64,000 nucleotides of DNA from Terriglobia bacterium (GTDB lineage Bacteria; Acidobacteriota; Terriglobia; Terriglobales; Acidobacteriaceae): the NCBI GenBank assembly GCA_020073525.1, contig JAIQFA010000015.1, positions 1 through 64,000 of the forward strand, written 5' to 3'. The notes under the pieces were generated by a model. The model had not been told where the DNA came from. It did not search any database and worked only from the letters and a program-made list of their open reading frames with translations. How positions within the stretch are numbered: position 1 is the first letter of the stretch; each line of letters begins with the position of its first letter. Of this stretch, positions 41,864-51,598 are shown in pieces. Position numbers and translations under genes: made by a program.

Positions 41864-43063
41864 ATGCCCACCGAACACCCCATTGCCATAGTAGGAGGCG
41901 GTCCAGCAGGCGCTCTGGCAGGCGCTCAGCTCGCTGCCGGCGGCCGCGAAGTCGTTCTCTTTGACGAAAAGCTGGCATGGGAGAAACCCTGCGGCGGCGG
42001 ACTCACGCACAAAACCTTGCAGCAATATCCGTTTCTCGCCGAGACCGGAAGCGAAGGCAATCTGGTTGAGCACTGCGAGTTGATCAGTCCGTCGGGGCAG
42101 CGGGTTCGCTTCCACATGCAACACCCCGTCGCCATCTTCTCGCGCCGGGTGCTGAATGGGCTGCTGCTGGAACGAGCCCGGGGTGCCGGCGTCGAAGTGC
42201 ATCAAGAGCGCATCACGCGCATCGAGCGAACCGGCGGAGGCTGGCAACTGAGGACGCCCCAGGCGGAATACCGGGCGTCGTATGTAATGCTGGCGGCCGG
42301 CGCGCGGAATTCGTTCTGCGCCCAGTTTCGCGCGCCCATTTCGCCCCACGATCTGATGGTCACCGCGGGCTACTTCATTCCCGGCCGCACGCCTTTGATG
42401 CAGATTCAGTTTCTGAAAGGGATCACCGGCTACATCTGGGTCTTCCCCCGCGCGGATCACGTATCCGCTGGCATCGCGGGAAAGATGGGCGAAGTCTCGA
42501 CTGCCGATTTACGCCGCGCCCTTGAGAGGTGGCTGGAAGAAAACGGCTTTCGTTTGGAAGGCGCTAATTTTTACTCGCACATTCTGCCGTCGTTCCGCAC
42601 CGAGACCTTCGAAACGCTCAAAGTCTGTGGAGAAGGCTGGGCCATGATTGGCGACAGTGCGGGCCTCGTGGACCCAATCACCGGCGAAGGCCTGTACTAC
42701 GCGCTAAGGTCAGCGGAGTTGTGCGCCGGCGCGTTGTTGGCAGGGCGCCCGGAAGACTACCGCAATCTTCTCGAAGAAGAGGTGCTTCCCGAGTTGAGAC
42801 TGGCCGCGCGCGTCTCCCACCGCTTCTACCGCGGAGAGATTTTCGGCGACAGCGCGTTGGAGCGGATGGTGTCTCTCACTGCGCAAAGCGCGAGCTTCCG
42901 CGACTTGATGAGCGACCTGTTTGCGGGAATTCAAAGCTACCGCGACTTGCGCGCACGCTTGTACCGAATCCTGCCCGCGGTCATGACTGAAGGACTGGCC
43001 GGAACGCTGCGCTGGCCCTGGAACGGCAGTGTGGGGTCAGAGTTAGCCACTGATCCCGAATAG
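41864..43063 (+). CDS. FAD-dependent oxidoreductase, geranylgeranyl reductase family
   Basis: A 399-residue flavoprotein. The FAD-binding dinucleotide fold is IAIVGGGPAGALAGAQLAAG, followed by the family motif EKPCGGGLTHKTL and the second FAD motif GWAMIGDSAGLVDPITGEGL. PCGGG and the GD..G..P..GEG motif place it in the geranylgeranyl reductase / digeranylgeranylglycerophospholipid reductase-like family. Such enzymes reduce isoprenoid double bonds. In a bacterium of this kind a menaquinone or carotenoid side chain is a possible substrate; this is inference. It is followed by a perfect palindromic repeat. Confidence 0.87.
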   Translation: MPTEHPIAIVGGGPAGALAGAQLAAGGREVVLFDEKLAWEKPCGGGLTHKTLQQYPFLAETGSEGNLVEHCELISPSGQRVRFHMQHPVAIFSRRVLNGLLLERARGAGVEVHQERITRIERTGGGWQLRTPQAEYRASYVMLAAGARNSFCAQFRAPISPHDLMVTAGYFIPGRTPLMQIQFLKGITGYIWVFPRADHVSAGIAGKMGEVSTADLRRALERWLEENGFRLEGANFYSHILPSFRTETFETLKVCGEGWAMIGDSAGLVDPITGEGLYYALRSAELCAGALLAGRPEDYRNLLEEEVLPELRLAARVSHRFYRGEIFGDSALERMVSLTAQSASFRDLMSDLFAGIQSYRDLRARLYRILPAVMTEGLAGTLRWPWNGSVGSELATDPE

Positions 43064-43077
43064 GTAACAGCCGATCC

Positions 43078-43105
43078 GTAGAGACGCGGCTTGCCGCGTC
43101 TCTAC
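43078..43105. repeat. GTAGAGAC palindrome, copy 5 (perfect)
   Basis: Arms GTAGAGACGCGGC and GCCGCGTCTCTAC pair over all 13 positions with a 2-base loop (TT). This is the reference copy of the family and sits between two convergent genes, where it may also act as a terminator. Confidence 0.95.
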
Positions 43106-43124
43106 GGTTGTTCACGGGTTGTGT

Positions 43125-43592
43125 TCACGCTGCTTTTGCCTTCATCGACTCGATGTCGTCGAGCAGCACTTTTTCGTGGCCTTCCGGACTCACCTTTTCG
43201 TACACCTTGCGAATCATGCCCTTGGGATCAACCACGAAACTGGTGCGCTCCCAGAACTTCATTCCTTTCCATTCTACCTGCCCAATGCCAAGCGCTTTCA
43301 TCAGGCTGGAATCGGTATCGGCCAGCAGGTCGATGGTGAAGGCGAATTTGTTGCAGAAATTCTTGTGCGAGGCAACATCGTCAGCGCTGACGCCGATGAC
43401 CTTGATTCCGGCAACATCGAAATCGGCCTTGGTCGCCGTAAACGACTTGCCCTGGATGGTGCAGCCCGGCGTGTCATCTTTCGGATAGAAGTAAACGACC
43501 AGCCACTGCCCCGTAAAGTCGGAGAGCCTGGTGATCTTGCCGTCCTGATTGGGGAGCGAAAAATTCGGAAAGGGATTGCCAGCAGAGAGCAT
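43125..43592 (-). CDS. bcp: Peroxiredoxin, PrxQ/Bcp type
   Basis: A 155-residue thiol peroxidase. The peroxidatic cysteine is C44 in YPKDDTPGCTIQG. The resolving Cys usual five residues later is absent, but C80 (SHKNFCNKF) is 36 residues away. That is the spacing of the Xylella PrxQ pair, so it is probably an atypical 2-Cys enzyme of that type. It reduces hydrogen and organic peroxides with thioredoxin. A GGA-rich segment lies before the ATG. Confidence 0.92.
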   Translation of the reverse strand: MLSAGNPFPNFSLPNQDGKITRLSDFTGQWLVVYFYPKDDTPGCTIQGKSFTATKADFDVAGIKVIGVSADDVASHKNFCNKFAFTIDLLADTDSSLMKALGIGQVEWKGMKFWERTSFVVDPKGMIRKVYEKVSPEGHEKVLLDDIESMKAKAA

Positions 43593-43638
43593 TGGGGGAG
43601 TCCTTTCTAGTTGCGGTGGCCATTATATTTCAAACCGT

Positions 43639-43690
43639 CTTAGCCGTTAGCATGGCGCCAAATCTGATTTCGGCCCAGCTAACGGCTAAG
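43639..43690. repeat. GCTAACGGCTAAG inverted repeat
   Basis: CTTAGCCGTTAGC (43639-43651) and GCTAACGGCTAAG (43678-43690) are perfect 13-base arms around a 26-base loop. It is the second member of the family found at 37787-37843. Confidence 0.8.
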
Positions 43691-43698
43691 AGCTAATA

Positions 43699-43714
43699 GC
43701 CGCCTTTAGGCGGC
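43699..43714 (-). terminator. Hairpin overlapping the VOC gene stop codon
   Basis: GCCGCC-TAAA-GGCGGC (minus-strand reading) is a 6-bp stem whose loop contains the TAA stop codon of the VOC protein gene. There is no strong U-tract, so termination is uncertain. Confidence 0.45.
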
Positions 43715-44179
43715 TTGCATCACCTTTTTCATCCGTTGCTCCATCTCGTCGGCGGAAACATCTTCCACGTGCGTGGCAAGTCCCCAGAGATGACCGAACG
43801 GATCTTGAATGAAGCCGGAGCGATCTCCGTAGAACTGGTCTTGGACCGGCTTCAGGATTTTGGCTCCCTCGGCAGTGGCCCGTTCAAAAATCTTGTCGAC
43901 GTCGGGAACATAGAGATACAGGCTGATCGGGCTGGCTCCAATCGTGGAGGCGCTGGTGTGGCCTTGGCCCATGCTGGGATTTTCGTCGGCGAGCATGATG
44001 CGCGAGTCGCCGATCTGCAACTCGGCATGCCCAACGCTGCCATTCGGTCCGTCCATGCGCACGACTTCGGTCGCTCCGAAAACGTTCTTGTAGTAGTCGA
44101 TCGCTTTCGCGGCGCCCCTGATGACGAGATAAGGCGTAACGGTGTTGTAGCCCTTGGGAATGTAGTGGGTTTTGCTCAT
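43706..44179 (-). CDS. VOC / PhnB-like glyoxalase-fold protein
   Basis: A 157-residue protein starting at the ATG at 44179, which has GGAGGAG 6 bases upstream. The longer frame to 44362 is rejected. It matches PhnB-like members of the vicinal oxygen chelate superfamily: YNTVTPYLVIRGAAKAIDYY, KNVFGATEVVRM, GHAELQIGDSRIMLADE and DRSGFIQDPFGHLWGLATH. The C-terminal DVSADEMEQRMKK is typical of this subgroup. The biochemical activity is unknown. Confidence 0.88.
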   Translation of the reverse strand: MSKTHYIPKGYNTVTPYLVIRGAAKAIDYYKNVFGATEVVRMDGPNGSVGHAELQIGDSRIMLADENPSMGQGHTSASTIGASPISLYLYVPDVDKIFERATAEGAKILKPVQDQFYGDRSGFIQDPFGHLWGLATHVEDVSADEMEQRMKKVMQAA

Positions 44180-44421
44180 GATTTTCTCCTCCGGTATTCC
44201 GCTCAAAGATGAGGTTGAGGGTTGAGGTTTGGGCGCAGACGGAGCCCCCACGGGCCGCGTCATTCCCTCATGAGAACACAGGTCCGGAGGAGTCTCAAGA
44301 CCCAACTTTTGGTGGCCTAGCCTGGAGAGCAGTTGTTGGCAAACTGATGATTTTGCAACCACGCGTCCATTGCGCGTCGAGGCATATACTTGAACCGACA
44401 GTCGGAAAGGACAAATCTTTT

Positions 44422-44820
44422 ATGAAAACCAAGAGCTTTCTACTTACCCTGATGTTGATCCTAACCTCTCTAACATGGGCGCAGAGCGCGCCACCACAGA
44501 CGCCTCCTCCTCCGCCCGCCAAGGGTGCCGAGCATCATCACCAGATGGCGGACATGCACAAACAGCATATGGAGGGTATGAAGGCCGACGTGGATAAGAT
44601 GAAGGCATCCCTCGAACAATTGAAAGCCAATGTGGCCAAGATCAGCGATCCGGCTGAGAAGGCGCGCTGGCAAACTAACGTAGATATGTGGACTGTGATG
44701 GTCGGCCACATGGAACAGATGGCGAAGCACATGGATGAGATGGGTCCAGGCATGATGCACCACCACGGCGAGATGGGCGGCCCCGCTACTCCTCCGCCCG
44801 CCGCTCCCAAACCGCAGTAA
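44422..44820 (+). CDS. Exported His/Met-rich helical protein
   Basis: A 132-residue protein from the ATG at 44422, with GGAAAGGA 6-13 bases upstream. A signal peptide (MKTKSFLLTLMLILTSLTWAQ) is followed by a Pro linker, then a helix rich in His, Met and Lys (HHHQMADMHKQHMEGMKADV, later MVGHMEQMAKHMDEMGPGM and MHHHGEM) and a Pro-rich tail. The His and Met clusters could bind copper or another soft metal in the periplasm. No named family was recognised, and the metal idea is an inference from composition. Confidence 0.7.
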   Translation: MKTKSFLLTLMLILTSLTWAQSAPPQTPPPPPAKGAEHHHQMADMHKQHMEGMKADVDKMKASLEQLKANVAKISDPAEKARWQTNVDMWTVMVGHMEQMAKHMDEMGPGMMHHHGEMGGPATPPPAAPKPQ

Positions 44821-44951
44821 GTTTGCTGCGAGAGGACACTGGCTCACACTGCGGAAGACCGCGGACTGGTGACTCGGCAACGACGCTGGCCACAGGTTGC
44901 TGGTCCGTGTAGAACGTAGGAGTTTGAACGTCGCGGTTTAGGGCGGCGAAG

Positions 44952-46019
44952 ATGGATATTGTCCAAATCTCCGATACTGCGGGCGGCGGCGCGCAAACGC
45001 CGGAAGAAGAGACCTTGGTTCAGCACGTCCGCGAAGAGGGCGTCGTTCAGATTCGGCGCAAGTCTCGGACCGAGCCGTATGATTTGACCCTCCTGCCAGG
45101 GCTGTCGGATCTCTACCTGCCGAGGAAGACCTGTCGGACCACTTTGTCGATGGACCTGATCGTCGCCCTGATGGAGCGGACCGAGTTTGCCTGGCTGTGT
45201 GACAATCTGGCCCGTCACGAAGACTCAACCTCGGAGTCGGCCATACTGGAACGCCAACTCTTCAGCTATTACCCCCGTCCCGATTTTGCGGAGAAGCGTT
45301 TGCTGGATTTCGGTTGTGGGAACGGGCCCTCCAGCATGACGATCGCGAGGCTGCTACCGCGGACGGAAGTAGTGGGAGTCGAACTCGGTGCAGACAAGGT
45401 GGAAATGGCGAACCGCATCAGAGCATTTCGATCCTTGGACAACGTACGCTTTCTCTGTTCGCCTTCGGGCAGTGAGCTCCCGCCTGGAATCGGGCATTTC
45501 GACTTCGTCATGCTCAGCGCGGTCTATGAACACCTGCTCCCGCACGAGCGCACGGTCGTGATGCCGGCGCTGTGGTCCGCCCTGAAACCGGGAGGGATGC
45601 TTTTTATCAATCGAACACCGTACCGGTACTTTCCCATGGAAGTCCATAGCACCGGCTTGTGGTTCGTCAATTACCTCCCCGATCGATTAGCGCACGGGGT
45701 TGTACGCCAATTCGCCAAAAGAAACAGGGCAATCAACAAGTCTGAAGACTGGAACGTCCACCTGCGCGGCGGATTACGAGGAGGAACGGAACGCGAGATC
45801 ATCCGAAATCTCACCGCCGGAACCGAGAAGGGCGCTCGAATCGTTCAGCCGCGCTACCACGGTGTACGCGATCGGGCTGACTACTGGTTAAGCGGAACGA
45901 ATCCGAATCGGTACCGCAGAGTGAAGGAATGGATCGCAAGAGGATTCCGGCTAACAGACCGACTGTGGGGGACGGTCCCAAGCATGAGGATTGAAGTGGT
46001 GATCCAGAAAGAATGCTGA
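44952..46019 (+). CDS. Class I SAM-dependent methyltransferase with N-terminal extension
   Basis: A 355-residue protein. Residues about 1-115 are an unrecognised N-terminal region. The methyltransferase core has motif I LLDFGCGNGPSSMTIARLLP, the acidic strand end VVGVELGADKV, FDFVMLSAVYEHLLPHE and LKPGGMLFINRTPYRYFP. The last 100 residues include an Arg-rich stretch (RKRNRAINKSEDW) and aromatic residues. Small-molecule or glycan methylation is possible. The substrate is unknown. Confidence 0.78.
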   Translation: MDIVQISDTAGGGAQTPEEETLVQHVREEGVVQIRRKSRTEPYDLTLLPGLSDLYLPRKTCRTTLSMDLIVALMERTEFAWLCDNLARHEDSTSESAILERQLFSYYPRPDFAEKRLLDFGCGNGPSSMTIARLLPRTEVVGVELGADKVEMANRIRAFRSLDNVRFLCSPSGSELPPGIGHFDFVMLSAVYEHLLPHERTVVMPALWSALKPGGMLFINRTPYRYFPMEVHSTGLWFVNYLPDRLAHGVVRQFAKRNRAINKSEDWNVHLRGGLRGGTEREIIRNLTAGTEKGARIVQPRYHGVRDRADYWLSGTNPNRYRRVKEWIARGFRLTDRLWGTVPSMRIEVVIQKEC

Positions 46020-46295
46020 GCCAGTTTACCTCCGGCGTAAACATTGGCAGGTTCACGGGTCGAAAAGCCCCAGGTGGGACGCTACCGTGGAATCCCACCC
46101 TGTCACCAAGAACGCACAAGGATGGCCCCCGGCGGCTGTTCTCCGAATCCACGAGGCGAAATCCCTACAGTGCCTTCTGTACGGCGGATTTTCTACCGAA
46201 CCCGGAGAATTTGCACTCGGAACGTGGCGCCATCCCATATCTTGCCGAAGTTTCAAGATTAGAGGCTTGGCCCATGGCGTGCTATGTCCTGACGT
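46020..46295. other. 276-base intergenic region
   Basis: No gene, repeat or clear promoter is visible. Short reading frames exist in several phases but none has a ribosome-binding site or protein-like composition. Confidence 0.5.
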
Positions 46296-47096
46296 ATGGA
46301 AGGTCGAGGGCTACCCCCGAAGCTCGGTTTCGCGGTAGTGGCCCTTTGCATGATCACCTTCGCCCATGCCCAGAAAAGCGAAAATACCACTACGCCGTTG
46401 GAATTCGCCTCTGTGATTCAGCGTTTGGAACAAGCGCAGCGGAACGCCAAGCCTCAAGTGTCGTATCAAGTGATTCGGCAGTATCAGTTGTCGGAGAGTA
46501 ACAGCTCGCACGTTAGCTCCAATGTGGTGGCCGAAGTGGAGTACTCTCCGCCGGACCGCGAGACCTACGTCATTCAAGAGCACAGTGGTAGCAGCCGGGG
46601 TGAGCAGGTAGTCAGACGAATTTTGGATCACGAATCGGCCTTGGTTGCAGGCGGCCCGGCGTCATGGTCTGCGGCGCTTCTCAGTCGCGATAATTACGCT
46701 TTCACCAACCTCGGAGAGAGCACGCTTAACGGGAAAAGTTTCTATCTGCTCGGCCTAGTGCCAAAGCGCCAAGAGAAGGAGCTGATCGCGGGCCGAGCGT
46801 GGGTCGACAAAAATACGTTCTTGATACGGCGGATCGACGGGGAACTGGCGAAGAGTCCGTCTTGGCTGCTGAAGAAAGTCAGCGTGCGACTCGATTTTTC
46901 TGACGTTTCTGGAATTTGGCTTCAGTCGGCCATGGAAGCCACGGCGGATGTGCGCTTTGTTGGAAGCCAAACTCTTCAGGCCCAGACACTCGATTGCCGT
47001 AAGGCGGGTGTAGTCGCAACCCGCATTGACACGAAACATGCACGAACGATTCATCGCAACGTCCCCGCAGAGTTGTTGTTCCCTGCCCCGAAGTAA
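46296..47096 (+). CDS. Secreted LolA-like-fold protein of unknown function
   Basis: A 266-residue protein with signal peptide (KLGFAVVALCMITFAHAQ). The mature part has the look of an outer-membrane-lipoprotein-sorting (LolA/MucB-like) beta fold: EYSPPDRETYVIQEHSGSS, NYAFTNLGESTLNGKSFYLL, RAWVDKNTFLIRRIDGELAK and LDFSDVSGIWLQSAMEA. These are repeated strands that end in a basic tail. The exact role is unknown. It is convergent with the ubiD gene 26 bases away. Confidence 0.7.
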   Translation: MEGRGLPPKLGFAVVALCMITFAHAQKSENTTTPLEFASVIQRLEQAQRNAKPQVSYQVIRQYQLSESNSSHVSSNVVAEVEYSPPDRETYVIQEHSGSSRGEQVVRRILDHESALVAGGPASWSAALLSRDNYAFTNLGESTLNGKSFYLLGLVPKRQEKELIAGRAWVDKNTFLIRRIDGELAKSPSWLLKKVSVRLDFSDVSGIWLQSAMEATADVRFVGSQTLQAQTLDCRKAGVVATRIDTKHARTIHRNVPAELLFPAPK

Positions 47097-47122
47097 CGCC
47101 GCTCTATCGAAGAACACCTCTT

Positions 47123-48706
47123 CTACTCGATCCCCAACTCTTTTGCTAGCGTCTTCCACTTGCCATCCACCAGCGCTCGTATCTTCGCGTCCATCACAAT
47201 CTCATCCGGCCAAGGCCGCCCAAAGCCCTCCGTCGACCACTTGCGGGTGGCATCGATCCCCATCTTTGAGCCATAGTCCGCGAGGCGAGAAGCGTGATCC
47301 AGTGAATCCATCGGGCCCATCGTGAACTGAATGTCGCGCTCGGGGTCGATGTTGTTCAGCACTTTCAGGGCGACGTCGGCTACATCCTGCACGTCCACGT
47401 CTTCATCCACCACAATGATGCACTTGGTGAACATGGCCTGGCCCAGCGACCAGATGGCGTTCATCACTTTGCGCGCTTGTCCGGGATAGGACTTGCGGAT
47501 AGAGGCGATCATCAGGTTATGGAACACGCCTTCAATCGGCAGATTGATGTCAACTAGCTCGGGGATGGTCAGTTTCATCAGCGGCAGGAAGATGCGCTCG
47601 ACCGCTTTGCCCATCCAGGCGTCTTCTTGCGGCGGCTTGCCCACTACGGTCGTTGCGTAGATCGGGTCTTTCCGGTGAGTCACACACGTCACATGGAATA
47701 CCGGGTACTCGTCTTCCAACGAGTAGAAGCCGGTGTGATCGCCGAAGGGGCCTTCGGTTCGGAGTTCATCGAGATTGACATAGCCTTCGAGAATGATCTC
47801 GGCATCAGCGGGAACTTCGAGATCAACCGTTTCGCATTTCACCAACTCAACGGGCTTCTGGCGGAGGAATCCGGCGATGATGTATTCCTCAACATCCGGC
47901 GGGGCAGGCACAATCGCGGAAAACGTCAGCGCGGGCTCGGTGCCGATAGCTACGGCTACTTCCATCTTGCCCGAGGGACGATCCCCCGCTGCCAGCATTG
48001 CACCTCCGGATGACCTTGCCATGATGTCGACTGCGGCACGGGCGGGGGCGCCCTTGTCTCCATCGTTCGGAACACTTTTGCGCATGTGGTCACGGTAGTG
48101 CTCTGCGGCCACTTTCTGGCGTTGCCAGTGCATGCCGGTTGTACGCTCGTCATACACCTGCATGCGGTACATGCCTACGTTGCGTTTGCCGGTTTTTGGA
48201 TCGCGCGTAATGACGCAGGGCAGCGTGATGAAGCGTCCGCCATCTTTGGGCCAGCATTGCAGGATGGGAAAATCCAACAATGAAAAATTGTCGCGCTTGA
48301 TGACTTCTTTGCAGGGGCCGGTGGCAACCGTCTTCGGGAAGAACTTCCCCATCTCGGCGAGCATGGGCAGCATCTTCACTTTGTCGAGGAAGCCTTGGGG
48401 GGACTTCATGTCCATGAAGCCGCGGATGCGCTCCGCGATTTCATCGAGCGAATCGACCTCCAGCGCAAGACGCATGCGGCGGGCCGAACCGAACTGGTTG
48501 ATCAAGAGCTGCGAGCCGGGGTAGCCTTTCAGGTTTTCGAAGAGCAGAGCTTTCCCGCCGACCGTTCCCTGCTGGTCCCGACTCTTTGAAACCCGGTCGG
48601 CAATCTCCGCAACCTCCAAAATTGGGTCCGCTTCGGTGCGAATGCGTTTCAGTTCGCCGGCTCGGTCGAGCGCTTTGATCCAGTCCCGCAGATCGTCGTA
48701 GGCCAA
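47123..48706 (-). CDS. ubiD: UbiD-family prenylated-flavin decarboxylase
   Basis: A 527-residue protein beginning MAYDDLRDWIKALDRAGELKRI. UbiD family motifs are present: GKALLFENLKGYPGSQLLIN, GRFITLPCVITRDPKTGKRN and YVNLDELRTEGPFGDHTGFY, whose acidic residues are part of the E/D-R catalytic set. VVDEDVDVQDVADVALKV is another family segment. UbiD enzymes use prenylated FMN made by UbiX for reversible decarboxylation, in ubiquinone or menaquinone pathways and in aromatic acid metabolism. Which substrate applies here cannot be told; no ubiX is in the window. Confidence 0.9.
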   Translation of the reverse strand: MAYDDLRDWIKALDRAGELKRIRTEADPILEVAEIADRVSKSRDQQGTVGGKALLFENLKGYPGSQLLINQFGSARRMRLALEVDSLDEIAERIRGFMDMKSPQGFLDKVKMLPMLAEMGKFFPKTVATGPCKEVIKRDNFSLLDFPILQCWPKDGGRFITLPCVITRDPKTGKRNVGMYRMQVYDERTTGMHWQRQKVAAEHYRDHMRKSVPNDGDKGAPARAAVDIMARSSGGAMLAAGDRPSGKMEVAVAIGTEPALTFSAIVPAPPDVEEYIIAGFLRQKPVELVKCETVDLEVPADAEIILEGYVNLDELRTEGPFGDHTGFYSLEDEYPVFHVTCVTHRKDPIYATTVVGKPPQEDAWMGKAVERIFLPLMKLTIPELVDINLPIEGVFHNLMIASIRKSYPGQARKVMNAIWSLGQAMFTKCIIVVDEDVDVQDVADVALKVLNNIDPERDIQFTMGPMDSLDHASRLADYGSKMGIDATRKWSTEGFGRPWPDEIVMDAKIRALVDGKWKTLAKELGIE

Positions 48707-48754
48707 AATCCCTCCAGGAATGACAGACGATTATATGACGGGCGCCGAGGGAAA

Positions 48755-48800
48755 CCTTTAATCACAGGGAGCACCGGGGATCACAGAGGTATCCGAAGGG
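48755..48800. repeat. Decayed CACAGAG-type repeat
   Basis: TAATCACAGGGAGCACCGG and GGATCACAGAGG resemble the left arms of the inverted repeats at 7054 and 12772, but no matching right arm is present. It is probably a remnant of the same family. Confidence 0.4.
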
Positions 48801-48888
48801 AAACCTGGTACCACTCTTCCACATTTCGCGCTCTGCGACTAGGATATGGGTGTCAATTCTGCAAGCATCCGTAGTTCACGAGGGACCA

Positions 48889-49338
48889 ATGATCCGTTTT
48901 AAGGTGAACGGGAAAGAAAAGACGTTTGACGGCGATCCCGACATGCCGCTGCTGTGGTATTTGCGAGATGTGGCTCAACTCACGGGGACGAAGTTCGGCT
49001 GTGGCATATCGTTGTGCGGAGCATGTACCGTGCATCAGAATGGCGCAGCCATCCGCTCCTGCACTACGCCCATGAAAGAGGTCAGCGGCGCCGACATCAC
49101 CACCATTGAAGGCATCGCGCCCATGCACCCTGTGCAGAAAGCCTGGATGGAAATCCGGGTGCCGCAATGCGGTTACTGCCAGACGGGCCAGATCATGCAG
49201 GCGATCGCGCTTCTGAAAGACAACAAGAATCCCAGCGACCAGGATATCGACACAGCGATGTCGGGCAATCTCTGCCGCTGCGGCACCTATCAGCGGATTC
49301 GAGCGGCCATCCATCAGGCCGCGAAGGAGTCGGCATGA
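48889..49338 (+). CDS. Molybdenum hydroxylase [2Fe-2S] small subunit (IorA-like)
   Basis: A 149-residue protein from the ATG at 48889 with AGGGA upstream. It has two [2Fe-2S] sites: the plant-type [12 protein letters not shown] with a later C in RSCTTPM, and the helical site [10 protein letters not shown] with [10 protein letters not shown]. This matches the iron-sulfur subunit of xanthine dehydrogenase-family two-subunit enzymes such as isoquinoline 1-oxidoreductase (IorA). It passes electrons from the molybdenum centre of the large subunit. The two genes overlap by four bases (ATGA). Confidence 0.92.
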   Translation: MIRFKVNGKEKTFDGDPDMPLLWYLRDVAQLTGTKFGCGISLCGACTVHQNGAAIRSCTTPMKEVSGADITTIEGIAPMHPVQKAWMEIRVPQCGYCQTGQIMQAIALLKDNKNPSDQDIDTAMSGNLCRCGTYQRIRAAIHQAAKESA

Positions 49339-51575
49339 ACATCATAGAAAATGTCAGCCGTCGCGGATTCTTGCAGGGAGTTGTTGCCGGCGGCGTTTTT
49401 GTGCTGAGCGCGCGTTTTGTTCCCGAGCCGCTGTGGGCCGCGGAAGGGGAAGCGGCTGCGGCGCCATTTGAGCCTAGTCTGTGGATGTCGATCGCCTCGG
49501 ACGGCAGTGTCACTATCGTCGCCCACCGCTCCGAGATGGGATGTGGCAGCCGCACGGCCTTGCCGCTCGTGGTCGCCGACGAACTCGATGCCGACTGGTC
49601 CAAGGTGAAGATTGATCAGGCGATCGGTGATCCGAAGTACGGCGACCAGGATACGGATGGATCGCACTCGGTTCGCAGTAACTTTGACCTGATGCGCCAG
49701 GTAGGCGCTACCGGCCGCGTCATGCTGATCAGCGCCGCCGCCACGCAGTGGGGTGTTTCCCCGAAAGACTGCACGACCGAAGCCCACTTCGTCGTGCATC
49801 ATGCCAGCGGCCGCAAAGTGGGCTATGGCGAAGTTGCCGCGGCCGCGGCCAAGCTGCCCGTTCCCAAGAAAGAAGAGGTCCCGCTCAAGCCGCGTTCCCA
49901 ATGGCGCTACATCGGCAAAGAGAGCAATTCCCTGTTCGATCTGCCCGAGATGGTCACTGGAAAAGCGGTCTTCGGCATGGACGCAACCATGCCCGGCATG
50001 GTCTATGCGTCGGTCGAGCATCCGCCCGTCCTGGGACAGAAAATCAAATCCTACGATGACAAGGCCGCTCTCAAAGTGCCGGGAGTTCAGAAGACCCTCA
50101 CGCTCGAGACCGTCACGCCACCGCACCTGTTCAAACCGCTGGGTGGAGTCGCCGTGATTGGCGACAACACCTGGGCGACATTCAAGGGGCGGAAGGCGCT
50201 CAAAGTGGAATGGGACCGCAGTCCGCACTCGAGTTACAACTCGGACTCATTCCGCAAGACGCTCGAAGCCACGTCGCGGCAGCCAGGCAAGGTTGTAAGA
50301 AACGTCGGCGATGTGGACGCCACCTTTGCCAAAGGTGGAAAGATCATCGAGGCCGAGTACTACACTCCGCATCTGGCGCACGTTTCCATGGAGCCGCCGG
50401 TCGCCGTTGCCGAGTATCGCGACGGCAAGGTGCAGGCCTGGGCCCCAACGCAGAATCCACAAGCGGTGCAGGAGACGATTGCGGGCGTGCTCGGCATCAA
50501 GAAAGAAGATGTGACGTGCCACGTGACGCTGCTCGGCGGCGGTTTTGGGCGCAAATCGAAGCCCGATCAGGTTGCCGAAGCGGCGGTGCTCTCCAAACTA
50601 CTCGGCAAGCCGGTCAAAGTGGTGTGGACGCGCGAAGATGACATTCACTTCGACTACTTCCACTCGGTCGCAGCCATGTACATGAAAGCCGCGATTGGAG
50701 CGGATGGCAAGCCGACCGCATGGCTGCAGCGCACCGCCTATCCACCGATTGGTTCGACCTTTAATCCGGATGCCAAGTACGCCGACGACGAGATGGGCTT
50801 GGGATGGAACAATCTTCCTTTCGATATTCCCAATCATCGCGCCGAAAATGGCCCTGCCGATTACCACGTGCGCATCGGATGGCTGCGCAGCGTGGCCAAC
50901 GTTTATCACGCGTTCGCGATTCACTCCTTTGCCGACGAGCTTGCCAAAGCCGCCAACAAGGATTCGGTGCAGTACCTGCTGGAACTCATCGGTTCGCCTC
51001 GGATCGTCAACCTTGACCTGAAGGGAGACGAGGCGGAAGACGCCAAATCCTATCCCCTCGACACCGCCCGGTTGCGGCGCGTGGTCGAGATCGCAGCCGA
51101 GAAGTCCGGCTGGGGTAAGCGTCCCATGAGCAAGGGCCGCGGCATGGGCATCGCGGCTCACCGTAGTTTCCTGACCTATGTTGCGACTGTGGTTGAAGTC
51201 GAAGTCGACAGCCGGGGACAGGTACACATTCCGGGTGTGTGGACGGCGGTCGATGCGGGGACAGTCGTCAGCCCCGACAATATCCGCAACCAGTTCGAAG
51301 GAGCGGCCGTGTTCGGAACCAGCCTGGCGTTGTTCGGTGAGATTACGGCGACCAATGGAGCCATCAACCAGAGCAACTTCAACAATTATCAGATCGCGCG
51401 CATGAACCGTGCGCCGCGAAAAGTCGACGTACACATCGTGGAGAGCGACGCACCGCCGGCCGGCGTTGGAGAACCGGGTGTGCCGCCGTTCGCGCCTGCT
51501 TTGTACAACGCGGTGTTCGCAGCTACCGGCAAGCGGGTGAGAGAGCTTCCGTTGTCGAAGACAAAGCTGGCTTAA
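49335..51575 (+). CDS. Molybdenum hydroxylase large subunit, Tat-exported (IorB-like)
   Basis: A 746-residue molybdopterin-binding subunit. A twin-arginine signal is present ([20 protein letters not shown]). Two molybdopterin-binding regions follow, with [55 protein letters not shown] and the C-terminal [16 protein letters not shown], which holds the conserved active-site Glu. This layout matches IorB-type, membrane-exported xanthine dehydrogenase-family enzymes. The substrate may be an aldehyde or N-heterocycle. Association with modABC in the same operon supports its need for molybdenum. Confidence 0.92.
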   Translation: MNIIENVSRRGFLQGVVAGGVFVLSARFVPEPLWAAEGEAAAAPFEPSLWMSIASDGSVTIVAHRSEMGCGSRTALPLVVADELDADWSKVKIDQAIGDPKYGDQDTDGSHSVRSNFDLMRQVGATGRVMLISAAATQWGVSPKDCTTEAHFVVHHASGRKVGYGEVAAAAAKLPVPKKEEVPLKPRSQWRYIGKESNSLFDLPEMVTGKAVFGMDATMPGMVYASVEHPPVLGQKIKSYDDKAALKVPGVQKTLTLETVTPPHLFKPLGGVAVIGDNTWATFKGRKALKVEWDRSPHSSYNSDSFRKTLEATSRQPGKVVRNVGDVDATFAKGGKIIEAEYYTPHLAHVSMEPPVAVAEYRDGKVQAWAPTQNPQAVQETIAGVLGIKKEDVTCHVTLLGGGFGRKSKPDQVAEAAVLSKLLGKPVKVVWTREDDIHFDYFHSVAAMYMKAAIGADGKPTAWLQRTAYPPIGSTFNPDAKYADDEMGLGWNNLPFDIPNHRAENGPADYHVRIGWLRSVANVYHAFAIHSFADELAKAANKDSVQYLLELIGSPRIVNLDLKGDEAEDAKSYPLDTARLRRVVEIAAEKSGWGKRPMSKGRGMGIAAHRSFLTYVATVVEVEVDSRGQVHIPGVWTAVDAGTVVSPDNIRNQFEGAAVFGTSLALFGEITATNGAINQSNFNNYQIARMNRAPRKVDVHIVESDAPPAGVGEPGVPPFAPALYNAVFAATGKRVRELPLSKTKLA

Positions 51576-51598
51576 CGACCACACCGCCAAGGGGAATT

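Noticed and set aside
46013-46501. Small gene between the methyltransferase and the LolA-like protein
   Set aside because: The frame overlaps the real downstream gene and has no signal or ribosome-binding site.
50598-51590. 330-codon frame antisense to the Mo-hydroxylase large subunit
   Set aside because: The sense gene has intact Tat and cofactor motifs; the antisense frame has none.
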